From contig CBFDBU010000006.1 of the NCBI GenBank assembly GCA_965603125.1, positions 1-64,000 of the forward strand: 64,000 nucleotides of DNA. Direction: 5' to 3'. The notes beneath the pieces are model-generated. The model was not told the DNA's origin and did no database searches. It saw nothing but the letters and a program-made list of their open reading frames with translations. Origin of the DNA: JAJRTA01 sp965603125 (GTDB taxonomy: Bacteria > Zixibacteria > MSB-5A5 > GN15 > FEB-12). Positions within the stretch are counted from its first letter, which is position 1. Every line of letters starts with the position of its first letter. Shown piece by piece: positions 38,991 through 47,666 of the stretch. The translations under genes were made by a program, and so were the position numbers.

Positions 38991-39411
38991 GCATCTCCTC
39001 CAGTTCGATCAGCACGCCGTTGCTACCCGAAGGATGCACGAACGCGATCCTGTTGCCCTCGGCTCCGCGTCGAGGGGTCTCGTCGATCAGCCGTACTCCG
39101 GCGGCCTTCAAAGCGGTCAGTTTCTGCTCGATATCCTCCACGTACAAACATACATGATGCAGTCCCTCACCCCTTTTCTCGAGAAAGCGGGCCACGGGGC
39201 TGTCGGCGGAAGTGGGCGCCACCAACTCGATACGTGCGCCGGGCGTCCCCCCGTGCGCCGATGAGACTGCGAAGATGGCGACCCTCGCCTTCTGGCTGTC
39301 CACCTGCGTGACGCCGGGATTGTCGTCACCGGTGATAAGGGAATACCTTGCGATCGCCTCCGGCAGGTCCTTCACGGCAATACCGATATGTGAGACGGCA
39401 TATTCCGACAT
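38983..39411 (-). CDS. mce: Methylmalonyl-CoA epimerase
   Basis: This is a 142-residue VOC-superfamily protein. It converts (2S)- to (2R)-methylmalonyl-CoA, linking propionyl-CoA carboxylase to the B12-dependent mutase. Metal-site and fold motifs are visible: the first His in VSHIGIAVKDLPEAI, the second in LHHVCLYVEDI, and the terminal Glu in NGVLIELEE. Length matches the family (about 135-150). It is the last gene of the large minus-strand acyl-CoA cluster. Confidence 0.95.
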   Translation of the reverse strand: MSEYAVSHIGIAVKDLPEAIARYSLITGDDNPGVTQVDSQKARVAIFAVSSAHGGTPGARIELVAPTSADSPVARFLEKRGEGLHHVCLYVEDIEQKLTALKAAGVRLIDETPRRGAEGNRIAFVHPSGSNGVLIELEEMPK

Positions 39412-39963
39412 CTACCAGCTATCATCCTCTGCGTCTCTGTCGGCCTGCCGGACCTGCTCATCATATGTCAACTGCCGGTCGATCGTGGACATGTATGGTT
39501 TGATCCAGCGCCCGCGGTGATAGTAGGCCATCAGTCTCTGCTCAGTCCCCTCCGAGATGCCGTCGTCGTTGCGGACATGAAAGACGGCGTCGATCCAGGC
39601 TGAATCGCGGCCAAAGAACGTTATGTCGACGATTTCCACGGAGTCAAGTCCCTCGGCGTTGGCCCACGTGATTTCACCGTGGCGGAGGTATTCGTCCAGA
39701 CTTTCCGCATCCTGAAGGTACTCGAACTCGTTTTCGTAAAGGCCGCTCTTGTCACCATAGCGAAGCCGGGTGATTACTTCGTCGACCACGGCGGTGACCT
39801 CATTCCAGTCGTCAGAGCGCTCAACGGTGTCGGCCGCGATTGCAGTCGTGTCGGCCCCTTCGACAGTGACCTCGGTATCAGGCTCCTCGCGGGAGCCACA
39901 GGCTGCCAGCACGAGACCGACAAAACAAAACAGCCCCAACAGTAGTATCCTAAACACTCTCAT
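39412..39963 (-). CDS. Uncharacterised lipoprotein
   Basis: This is a 183-residue predicted lipoprotein with the lipobox VLAAC (Cys22) followed by an acidic linker. The folded part (about residues 60-165) resembles the small NTF2/SnoaL-like or 'DUF4440'-type domains in order of strands, though weakly. The ATG at 39963 lies 13 bases inside the mutase gene, so translation may be coupled. It is placed between mutase and epimerase, which is odd for an envelope protein. Its relation to acyl-CoA metabolism is unknown. Confidence 0.75.
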   Translation of the reverse strand: MRVFRILLLGLFCFVGLVLAACGSREEPDTEVTVEGADTTAIAADTVERSDDWNEVTAVVDEVITRLRYGDKSGLYENEFEYLQDAESLDEYLRHGEITWANAEGLDSVEIVDITFFGRDSAWIDAVFHVRNDDGISEGTEQRLMAYYHRGRWIKPYMSTIDRQLTYDEQVRQADRDAEDDSW

Positions 39964-41524
39964 GGTACTCACCCCATAGTTCGCGAAAGACATTCGATAT
40001 CTCGCCTACCGTAGCATAACTCTCAACCGCGTCCAGAACCGGATAGACAACATTCCCTCCGGCGACGGCAGCATGTCTTAGAGCATCAAGAGATTCCTGC
40101 ACACGATCACCGGCCCGCTCAGCCTTGAGCTTGCGCAGGCGGTTGACCTGCCTGGCCTCAAGTTCGGGATCAACCTTCAGTACCTGCGGAATATCGATCT
40201 TCTCGGTTCTGAACTTATTGACGCCGACCACTACGGTCCGGTCTCCCTCCACCTTCTTCTGGTACTCATATGCCGCGCGCGCGATCTCATCCCGGTAGTA
40301 GCCGGTCTCCACACAGCGCACGGCACCGCCGAGCTTATCGATGCGATCCATCACCGCCCGTACTCTCTTTTCCATTTCGCAGGTAAGATACTCTATGTAG
40401 TACGAGCCCGCCAACGGGTCGGCCGTGCCGGCGGCACCTGACTCGTGGGCCAGTATCTGCTGCGTGCGCAGGGCTGTCTCGGCCGCTTCCTCGCTCGGTA
40501 GCCCCAGGGCCTCATCGAACGAGTTGGTATGCAGCGACTGCGTTCCCCCGAGGACGGCCGCCAGCGCCTGATAGGCGGTGCGCACGATATTGTTGTGGGC
40601 CTGCTGGGCGGTCAGCGTCGATCCCCCGGTCTGGGTGTGGAAACGCAGCAGCATTGCCTTCTCGGACGAAGCCCGGAAACGATCCCTGATGGTGTGGGCC
40701 CAGATAGTCCTCGCCGAGCGGAACTTGGCCACCTCTTCGAACAAGTCGTTGTGCGCTGCAAAAAAGAACGACAACCGGGGCGCGAAAGTATCGATCTGAA
40801 GGCCGGCCCTGATCGCTGCCTCGCAGTAAGCTATCGCGTCGGACAGGGTGAAAGCCACCTCCTGGGCAGCCGTCGCTCCCGCCTCGCGGATGTGATAGCC
40901 CGAAATGGAGATGGTGTTGTACCTGGGAAGATGCTCGTTGGCATAAGCAAAGATGTCCGTGACGATACGCATGGACGGCTGGGGGGGCAGGATATATGTC
41001 CCGCGCGCTATGAACTCTTTGAGGATGTCGTTCTGGATAGTGCCGGTGAGTTTCTCCGGCGGTACGCCCTGCTTCCTGCCGACCGCCACGTACATCGCCA
41101 GAAGGACGACGGCTGTGGCGTTGATCGTCATCGAGGTAGACACTTTGTCCAGGGGGATACCGTCAAAAAGGACTTCCATATCCTGCAGGGAGTCGATCGC
41201 AACCCCGGTGCGTCCCACTTCGCCCCGAGCCATGGGGTCATCGGAATCATAGCCGATCTGGGTGGCCAGATCAAAAGCTACCGAAAGCCCGGTCTGTCCT
41301 CTTTCGAGCAAATACTTGAAGCGCCGGTTGGTTTCCGCGGCGGTGCCGAACCCGGCATACTGGCGCATCGTCCACAACCGGCCGCGGTACATGCTGGGGT
41401 GCACGCCCCGCGTGAAGGGAAACTCCCCCGGCGGGCCAGCGGCTTCTTTTCCCTCTACGGCGTCACGGTTTACGACCACGGGGATTTCAATACCGGATGT
41501 GTTTTTCAACTTATCTTCGGTCAC
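39950..41524 (-). CDS. Methylmalonyl-CoA mutase, large (catalytic) subunit
   Basis: This 524-residue protein is the TIM-barrel catalytic part of a coenzyme-B12-dependent acyl-CoA mutase without its own B12-binding domain. The substrate-selecting residues are of methylmalonyl type: Tyr56 in TMRQYAGFG and Arg174 in EFIARGTYILPP, both of which contact the substrate carboxylate in known enzymes. The catalytic histidine region is ISGYHIREAGATA. The start is GTG at 41524, directly abutting the biotin carrier stop. The B12-binding small subunit is encoded separately at 47198-47611. Confidence 0.93.
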   Translation of the reverse strand: MTEDKLKNTSGIEIPVVVNRDAVEGKEAAGPPGEFPFTRGVHPSMYRGRLWTMRQYAGFGTAAETNRRFKYLLERGQTGLSVAFDLATQIGYDSDDPMARGEVGRTGVAIDSLQDMEVLFDGIPLDKVSTSMTINATAVVLLAMYVAVGRKQGVPPEKLTGTIQNDILKEFIARGTYILPPQPSMRIVTDIFAYANEHLPRYNTISISGYHIREAGATAAQEVAFTLSDAIAYCEAAIRAGLQIDTFAPRLSFFFAAHNDLFEEVAKFRSARTIWAHTIRDRFRASSEKAMLLRFHTQTGGSTLTAQQAHNNIVRTAYQALAAVLGGTQSLHTNSFDEALGLPSEEAAETALRTQQILAHESGAAGTADPLAGSYYIEYLTCEMEKRVRAVMDRIDKLGGAVRCVETGYYRDEIARAAYEYQKKVEGDRTVVVGVNKFRTEKIDIPQVLKVDPELEARQVNRLRKLKAERAGDRVQESLDALRHAAVAGGNVVYPVLDAVESYATVGEISNVFRELWGEYHESV

Positions 41525-42037
41525 CTATTCAAACTCCAGAAGCCGGTCGCCTTTTTCGATAGAGGTCCCTCCCGAGACATGCACGGCCTTGATGGTCGCC
41601 TCTCCCTGGGCCTTGATGACATTCTCCATTTTCATCGCTTCCACGACTAAGAGGGCCTGGTTCTTCGCTACCGTTTCCCCGGGCGAGACTTTCACCTCCA
41701 GCACCAGTCCGGGCATGGGCGCTTTAAGGGTTTTCTCTATCGCCGGTGCGGATGACATACCGGCGGTCTTGCGCATCTGCGCCAGGTTGTAGTCTTCAAT
41801 CTCGGCGGGGATCTCGATTCCCTTCATGAAAACGGTTTTGGCGCCGTCAAAGCCGTTGGATCGCACGTCCACTTCATGGGCGCGGCCATCAATCAGCAGC
41901 AGCGACCGCGTCTGCCCTAAGCGGTGACTCACCACGTCTGTGCGGCGACCGTTGAGAACCACTTCGTAGCGGTCCGAGCGGTACTCCAGCGTGATATCGA
42001 ACTCCCTGCCGTCCACATTCACTAAATAGCGCGGCAT
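41525..42037 (-). CDS. Biotin carboxyl carrier protein of acyl-CoA carboxylase
   Basis: This is a 170-residue protein whose C-terminal part is a biotinyl domain with EAMKMEN, the biotin Lys being about residue 136. The N-terminal part (about residues 1-90) resembles the domain that joins biotin carboxylase to the carrier in propionyl-CoA carboxylase alpha subunits. It therefore looks like the split-off C-terminal half of a PccA. It overlaps the biotin carboxylase gene by one base (TGATG), supporting tight stoichiometry. Confidence 0.93.
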   Translation of the reverse strand: MPRYLVNVDGREFDITLEYRSDRYEVVLNGRRTDVVSHRLGQTRSLLLIDGRAHEVDVRSNGFDGAKTVFMKGIEIPAEIEDYNLAQMRKTAGMSSAPAIEKTLKAPMPGLVLEVKVSPGETVAKNQALLVVEAMKMENVIKAQGEATIKAVHVSGGTSIEKGDRLLEFE

Positions 42038-43569
42038 CAGCGGCTGCCTCCGAAGTATCGCAGGTTTTCACGCCGATGGCGCATCAACCATCCGGATACC
42101 TGCTGATGGGTAACGTCACGCCCACCGGTAGTTATCTTGCGTTCGCGGGTAAACTTATCCAGTGCGGCGGCAATGGCGGCGCTCTCCCGCAGGTCGTCGG
42201 TCATATCGGTGTACCTGCCGTCGGGGTACTCCTCGGTGAGAAAGCTGGTTGACAGATCGCCCGCCAGGAACTTCCCGTTGTCCATAACAGCCCGGTGGAA
42301 ACCGATAGTGGTTTTTGGTCCCGACACGCGGTACTCATCAAGGGCGCGCCTGGTGCGATTGACCGCTTCCGTGCGGTCCTTACCCCACACCACTAACTTG
42401 GCGATCATCGGGTCATAGAAAATGGGAATCTCGTTGAAGATCACCACTCCCGAGTCGACGCGTACCCCCGGCCCGGCCGGTATGCGGTAGTTTTTGAGTT
42501 TGCCGGTCGAGGGCATGAATCCGTTTTCCGGGTCCTCGGCATAGATACGGCACTCGATGGCGTGACCGTTCAGGACGATATCCTCCTGGCGGTAACACAG
42601 CGGTTCCCCCCTGGCGATGGCGATCTGCTCGCGCACCAGATCGATACCGGTAACCATCTCCGTCACCGGATGCTCCACCTGCAGGCGTGTGTTGACCTCG
42701 AGAAAATAGAACGACAGGTCCTGCCCCACCATGAACTCCACCGTACCGGCGCAGACATAGTTGGTCTTCCTGGCGATTTTCACCGCCGCCTCGCCCATGC
42801 GTCGGCGCAGTTCAGGGGTGACGACGGGTGACGGTGATTCCTCGATAACTTTCTGGTGTCGGCGCTGGATGGAGCACTCGCGTTCGCCCAGGTAGATGCA
42901 GTTGCCGTGCTGGTCGCACAGTATCTGTATCTCGATATGGCGTGGTCGCTCCAAGTAGCGCTCGATAAAGACCCGACCGTCGCCGAAAGCAGACGCGGCT
43001 TCGCTGGAAGCGCGCTTGAGACCTTCCTCGAAATCACCGGCCGACTCGACCACGCGCATCCCCTTGCCGCCACCACCGGCAGCGGCTTTGATCAGTACCG
43101 GGAAGCCGACCTTGCGAGCCTTCTTGAGCGCTTGGTCGAGGTTGTCTCCCTCGATAGTATCACCGGGTATCACCGGCAGACCGGCTTCGCGAGCCGCAGC
43201 CCGCGCCTGCAGCTTGTCGCCAAGAAGGGCTATTGTTTCAGCTGTGGGGCCAATGAAGATGATCCCCTCGTCGGCGCAACGCTGTGCAAACGTTGCGTTC
43301 TCCGCCAGGAAACCGTAGCCCGGGTGAATGGCGTCGGCGTCTGATTTTCTGGCGACGTCTATGATCTTGTCGTGAACCAGGTAGCTCTCGGTGGATGGTG
43401 AGGGGCCGATGTGGTAGGCCTCGTCAGCCATGCGGACATGGTAGGCGGTCTTGTCGCAGTCGGAGAAGACGGCTACGGAGGTGATGCCGAGGTCGCGACA
43501 AGCGCGAATGATCCGCACGGCGATTTCGCCCCGGTTAGCGATGAGTATTTTCTTGATCTGTGTTTTCAT
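42037..43569 (-). CDS. accC: Biotin carboxylase (ATP-grasp) subunit
   Basis: This is a 510-residue biotin carboxylase, which carboxylates the biotin of the carrier protein with ATP and bicarbonate. It has the N-terminal ILIANRGEIAVRIIRACRDL, the glycine-rich ATP loop KAAAGGGGKGMRVVE (about residue 165) and the catalytic region FLEVNTRLQVEHPVTEMVTG. It is about 60 residues longer than stand-alone AccC, the extra being at the C-terminus. This fits a PccA split between carboxylase and carrier. It lies between the carboxyltransferase and carrier genes. Confidence 0.95.
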   Translation of the reverse strand: MKTQIKKILIANRGEIAVRIIRACRDLGITSVAVFSDCDKTAYHVRMADEAYHIGPSPSTESYLVHDKIIDVARKSDADAIHPGYGFLAENATFAQRCADEGIIFIGPTAETIALLGDKLQARAAAREAGLPVIPGDTIEGDNLDQALKKARKVGFPVLIKAAAGGGGKGMRVVESAGDFEEGLKRASSEAASAFGDGRVFIERYLERPRHIEIQILCDQHGNCIYLGERECSIQRRHQKVIEESPSPVVTPELRRRMGEAAVKIARKTNYVCAGTVEFMVGQDLSFYFLEVNTRLQVEHPVTEMVTGIDLVREQIAIARGEPLCYRQEDIVLNGHAIECRIYAEDPENGFMPSTGKLKNYRIPAGPGVRVDSGVVIFNEIPIFYDPMIAKLVVWGKDRTEAVNRTRRALDEYRVSGPKTTIGFHRAVMDNGKFLAGDLSTSFLTEEYPDGRYTDMTDDLRESAAIAAALDKFTRERKITTGGRDVTHQQVSGWLMRHRRENLRYFGGSR

Positions 43570-43590
43570 GCCGGGTTCCAGCTGATCATT

Positions 43591-45141
43591 CTACAGCGGG
43601 ATGTTCCCGTGTTTCCGGGGAGGGTTGGAATCCTTCTTGGTCTGAAGCATCTCGAAGGCACGGATCAACCGGGGACGGGTGGTTTGCGGTTCGATCACAT
43701 CATCGACATAACCCCGCGCCGCAGCCGTGAACGGGTTGGCGAACTTCGCACGAAACTCGTCGGTCTTTTTCTGCAATTCCGCTTCGGGATCATCGGCGGA
43801 GGCAATGTCCTTCTTGAATATGATCTCCACTGCCCCCTGTGAGCCCATGACCGCGATCTCCGCCGACGGCCAGGCATAGTTCATATCCCCCCGAACATGC
43901 TTGCTGTTCATGACGTCGTAAGCGCCGCCGTATGCTTTGCGGGTGATGACGGTCACCTTGGGCACCGTAGCCTCGCAGTAGGCATAGAGCAACTTGGCGC
44001 CGTTCTTGATAATACCGCGGTGTTCCTGCTCGGTCCCCGGCAGGAATCCCGGCACGTCTTCAAAGGTGAGCAGGGGGATATTGAATGCGTCGCAGAAACG
44101 GATGAAGCGCGCGCCCTTGATGGAGGAGTCGATATCCAGCACACCCGCCAGCACCGCCGGTTGGTTGGCGATAACACCGATAGAGCGCCCGCCCAGATAC
44201 GCAAAACCGACCACGATGTTCTGTGCGAACTCCTCATGCACTTCAAAGAAAGAACCCTTGTCCACTACTGCCCTGATAACGTCCCTGATATCGTATGGCT
44301 GGTTGGGATTGTCCGGAACGATATGGTTGAGCTGTTCCTCTTCGCGGTCGAGCGGGTCGGTGCACTCGACCGTGGGAGGGTCTTCGCAGTTATTCTGCGG
44401 GAGGTAGGCAAGCAATCTTTTCAGGGTGGCAATGGTATCGGCTTCGTTCTCACAGGCGAAATGAGCTACGCCCGACTTGGCGGCATGGGTCATGGCGCCG
44501 CCCAGTTCCTCGGGGCTGACATGCTCGTGGGTGACTGTCTTGACCACGTTGGGACCGGTCACGAACATGTAGGAAGTGACCTTGGTCATCAGGACGAAAT
44601 CGGTGATGGCGGGACTGTACACGGCGCCTCCGGCGCAAGGCCCCAGGATGACGGATATCTGCGGCACCACACCCGAGGCCAGCGTGTTGAGCAGGAAGAT
44701 GTCGGCGTAGCCCCCCAGCGAGACCACCCCTTCCTGAATGCGGGCCCCGCCGGAATCGTTTAGCCCGATCACCGGCGCACCCACTTTCATGGCCATGTTC
44801 ATTATCTTGCAGATCTTTTCGGCATGGGCCTCGGAGAGGGAACCACCGAAGACGGTAAAGTCCTGCGAGAAAATATAAGTCGGCCGACCGTTGACTTTGC
44901 CGCAGCCGGTCACCACGCCGTCGCCGAGAATCTTCTTCTCGGCTAGTCCGAAATCGGTCGAGCGGTGGGTGACAAACATATCGAACTCCTCGAAGGAGTT
45001 GGCGTCGACCAAAAGCTCAATCCGCTCTCGCGCCGTCAGTTTTCCTTTTTCATGCTGGGTCTCGATGCGCCTGGGGCCGCCCCCCAGTTTAGCCTGGCTG
45101 CGCATCTTCTCCAGGTGATCCCGTTTTTCTTCAAAGGACAC
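43591..45141 (-). CDS. pccB: Acyl-CoA carboxylase beta (carboxyltransferase) subunit, propionyl-CoA type
   Basis: This is a 516-residue carboxyltransferase of the PccB/AccD5 family, which moves carboxyl from biotin to propionyl-CoA (or a related acyl-CoA). Both crotonase-like halves are complete: GLNDSGGARIQEGVVSLGGY with the oxyanion glycines in the N-terminal half, and FEDVPGFLPGTEQEHRGIIK and RKAYGGAYDVM in the C-terminal half. Length fits the propionyl-CoA group. It precedes the biotin carboxylase gene by 21 bases. Confidence 0.95.
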   Translation of the reverse strand: MSFEEKRDHLEKMRSQAKLGGGPRRIETQHEKGKLTARERIELLVDANSFEEFDMFVTHRSTDFGLAEKKILGDGVVTGCGKVNGRPTYIFSQDFTVFGGSLSEAHAEKICKIMNMAMKVGAPVIGLNDSGGARIQEGVVSLGGYADIFLLNTLASGVVPQISVILGPCAGGAVYSPAITDFVLMTKVTSYMFVTGPNVVKTVTHEHVSPEELGGAMTHAAKSGVAHFACENEADTIATLKRLLAYLPQNNCEDPPTVECTDPLDREEEQLNHIVPDNPNQPYDIRDVIRAVVDKGSFFEVHEEFAQNIVVGFAYLGGRSIGVIANQPAVLAGVLDIDSSIKGARFIRFCDAFNIPLLTFEDVPGFLPGTEQEHRGIIKNGAKLLYAYCEATVPKVTVITRKAYGGAYDVMNSKHVRGDMNYAWPSAEIAVMGSQGAVEIIFKKDIASADDPEAELQKKTDEFRAKFANPFTAAARGYVDDVIEPQTTRPRLIRAFEMLQTKKDSNPPRKHGNIPL

Positions 45142-45162
45142 TTATGATCCTGCCGTTTTGCG

Positions 45163-46002
45163 TTATCCGTTCGCGACCGGAGTTGCCACCGGCTTCCTGC
45201 CTTCTTTCGTGATGCGAGCGAGCGGCATCTTGACATCATGGTCGAACGCCATCACCACGTTATGATCAACAATGCGCGGGATTGTGCGGCGCTTGATCTT
45301 CATCGTATCCAAGGGGAAGAGGTCTGTCGCCGGGACCCACGCCACACCTAAATGCGCGGTACTGCAGAAAATGTCGGCGTAGTAAAAGACACTTGTGTCT
45401 TCGGACTCAATCTCAAGCGCGAAATGACCCAGCGTGTGACCACCGGTAAAGACCGCACTTACGCCCGGCAGCAGTTCGCCGTCGCTATTGATGAACTGAA
45501 CCTGCCCGGCCTGCTTCAGCGGTGTCAGACGCTCGGGCACGTACACCGCCGCTGTACGCTCGTCCGGATTGAGGGCCGCTTCCCACTCCTTTTCGGCTAT
45601 GACATAGCGCGCATTGGGAAAGCGGGGTACGTACTTCCCATCAACCTGCTTCACCGCTCCCCCGGCATGGTCGGTGTGAAGATGAGTCAGGACCACGTAG
45701 TCGATATCATCCACGCTGAGGTCGAGACCGGCCAGGCCGGATTCGAGGTTCGAGACGCCGTCGGTGCTATAGATCTTCTTCTCGCGGTCGGTGAGGGTGT
45801 CACCGAGTCCGATATCGAAAATGATGTGTTTCCCGTGAGCTTTAAGGACGAACAAGTTCGTCACCATCGAGATCAGGTTGTTCTCGTCGGCGGGCATCTG
45901 CCTGGCCCAGATGCTCTTGGGAACGATGCCGAACATGCTGCCCCCGTCGAGGCGGAATTGCTGCTCGACGAAAGTGTGTATCTCGAACTCTCCAAATACC
46001 AT
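45163..46002 (-). CDS. MBL-fold metallo-hydrolase
   Basis: This is a 279-residue metallo-beta-lactamase-fold protein with the metal motif HLHTDHAGG (about residue 110). A second His lies in GGHTLGHFALEI, and later metal ligands in YYADIF and DHDVKMPLARI. It resembles the lactonase/thioesterase-like group (AttM/AhlD type). The ATG at 46002 overlaps the acyl-CoA dehydrogenase stop by one base (TGATG). The location suggests action on an acyl-CoA, lactone or thioester within the pathway, but this is inference. Confidence 0.88.
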   Translation of the reverse strand: MVFGEFEIHTFVEQQFRLDGGSMFGIVPKSIWARQMPADENNLISMVTNLFVLKAHGKHIIFDIGLGDTLTDREKKIYSTDGVSNLESGLAGLDLSVDDIDYVVLTHLHTDHAGGAVKQVDGKYVPRFPNARYVIAEKEWEAALNPDERTAAVYVPERLTPLKQAGQVQFINSDGELLPGVSAVFTGGHTLGHFALEIESEDTSVFYYADIFCSTAHLGVAWVPATDLFPLDTMKIKRRTIPRIVDHNVVMAFDHDVKMPLARITKEGRKPVATPVANG

Positions 46003-47144
46003 CAACGACCAATCACGTTGCCCGCTATAACCAGCCGCTGGACTTCGGAAGTGCCCTCGTAGATCTCCAGCACGCGCTGGTCACGGTACAGTTTTTCGAT
46101 GATCGAGAACTCGCCGATGTAGCCATACCCGGCGTGTATCTGCATGGCGCGGTCGACACAGAAACCGGCCGTCTCTGAGGCATATAGCTTGGCCATGGCG
46201 GCTTCCTTGCCGAAACGCTCGCCGCGGTCCTGCATCATAGTGGCCTTGTAGGTAAGGCAGCGGGCCGCCTCCAGCCGGGTAGCCATATCGGCGATCATCC
46301 ATTGGATCGCCTGCAGCTTGGCAATGGGCGCACCAAAGGCGATGCGCTTCTTGGCATAGGCGACCGATTCATCGAGCGCCCGCTGGCCGATGCCGACTCC
46401 CTGCGCTGCCACGCCGACACGGGCCGAGTCGAGTGTCGTCATGGCATAACGGAATCCCTTGCCGATTTCACCCAGCAGGTTTTCTTTGGGCGCCTTGACA
46501 TCCTTCAGGATGATGCCGCCGGTGGTGGCCGCGCGCATCCCCATCTTGTTCTTGAGCGTACGCGCCTGCCAGCCGGGCTGATCGGTCTCGACGATTATAG
46601 CCGAAAGTTTAGGCTTGTCCTTAATCTTGCAGAAAACAATACCAATGTCGGCGATATCACCGTGCATGATGAATATCTTTTCGCCGTTGAGGACGTACCC
46701 GCTCTCACTTTCCACCGCCTCGGTCTGCTGGTTGGCAGCGTCGGAACCGGCTTCGCGCTCAGTCAGCACAAAGGCCGGGATGATCCTGCCGGCGGCGCAA
46801 TCGGGCACGTATTTCTTCTTCTGCTTATCGGTGCCGAAGTGCAGAATCGGATAGGTGGCCAACTCACCCACGGCGCACAGCAGCCCCACGGCGGCGTCGT
46901 GATAGCAAAGCTCCTCGACAAGCGTAATATACTCCAGGTGGGTCCTGCCCTTGCCGCCATATTCGCCTGGTATGGCATAACCGATAAAGCCCGCCGCCCC
47001 CACTTTCCGGTACAGCTCGGTCGGGAATTTGCGCGGCTCGGCCATCTGGTCAAGCTCTTGCGAGACTGAATAAATCTCCTTTTCCGCGAATGCCTTTACT
47101 TCATCCCTGACTGCCTGCTGGCGTTCGTCAACATTCTTGCTCAT
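46002..47144 (-). CDS. Acyl-CoA dehydrogenase
   Basis: This 380-residue flavoenzyme oxidises an acyl-CoA to the 2-enoyl-CoA and passes electrons to ETF. Family motifs are AFVLTEREAGSDAANQQTEA (FAD site), NGEKIFIMHGDIADIGIVF, and the C-terminal catalytic region MQIHAGYGYIGEFSIIEKLYRD and YEGTSEVQRLVIA. The Glu of YEGTSEVQ fits the catalytic base. It may serve short- or branched-chain acyl-CoAs, given the neighbouring isobutyryl-type mutase. It is immediately followed by the MBL-fold gene. Confidence 0.95.
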   Translation of the reverse strand: MSKNVDERQQAVRDEVKAFAEKEIYSVSQELDQMAEPRKFPTELYRKVGAAGFIGYAIPGEYGGKGRTHLEYITLVEELCYHDAAVGLLCAVGELATYPILHFGTDKQKKKYVPDCAAGRIIPAFVLTEREAGSDAANQQTEAVESESGYVLNGEKIFIMHGDIADIGIVFCKIKDKPKLSAIIVETDQPGWQARTLKNKMGMRAATTGGIILKDVKAPKENLLGEIGKGFRYAMTTLDSARVGVAAQGVGIGQRALDESVAYAKKRIAFGAPIAKLQAIQWMIADMATRLEAARCLTYKATMMQDRGERFGKEAAMAKLYASETAGFCVDRAMQIHAGYGYIGEFSIIEKLYRDQRVLEIYEGTSEVQRLVIAGNVIGR

Positions 47145-47197
47145 GGTTCCTCCAAGAACTCTGTATCGTTATGCGAGATTCTGTTATTATCGCTGCT

Positions 47198-47611
47198 TCA
47201 GTCTTTGCCGGCTTTCCTGGCCATCACCGCCTCACGCAGAAACCTGATCGCATCCTCGGTCGGCGCTCCCGGCGTGAACACTTTCGCCACACCTATCTTT
47301 TCCAGCGCCTCCTTGTCGTCATCGGGAATGATGCCGCCCCCAAAAAGAAGGATATCCTCGGCTCCGCGCGTTTTCATTTCATCGAGGATGGCCGGGAAGA
47401 GTGTCATGTGCGCCCCGGAGAGAATCGACACACCGATGGCGTCGACGTCTTCCTGGATGGCCGCCTCGACAATCATGGGCGGGGTTTGTCTCAGGCCGGT
47501 GTAGATGACTTCCATCCCGGCGTCACGAAAGGCGGCCGCGATGACTTTGATACCGCGGTCGTGGCCGTCAAGGCCCGGTTTTGCTAAGAGTACTCTGATT
47601 TTTTCTGACAT
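47198..47611 (-). CDS. B12-binding small subunit of acyl-CoA mutase
   Basis: This 137-residue protein is a Rossmann-like coenzyme-B12 domain. It contains GLDGHDRGIKVIAAAFRDAG with the D-x-H-x-x-G motif whose His binds cobalt. The SILSGAHMTLFPAI and LLFGGGIIPDDD segments line the B12 tail. It is the usual separate small subunit of bacterial methylmalonyl-CoA or isobutyryl-CoA mutase. Only one such subunit is visible in the window, so it may serve both large subunits. Confidence 0.95.
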   Translation of the reverse strand: MSEKIRVLLAKPGLDGHDRGIKVIAAAFRDAGMEVIYTGLRQTPPMIVEAAIQEDVDAIGVSILSGAHMTLFPAILDEMKTRGAEDILLFGGGIIPDDDKEALEKIGVAKVFTPGAPTEDAIRFLREAVMARKAGKD

Positions 47612-47666
47612 TATACCTCGGTCTAACTACCCTAGTCAGGGCATCACTTCCTCTGTTTCTCTACCA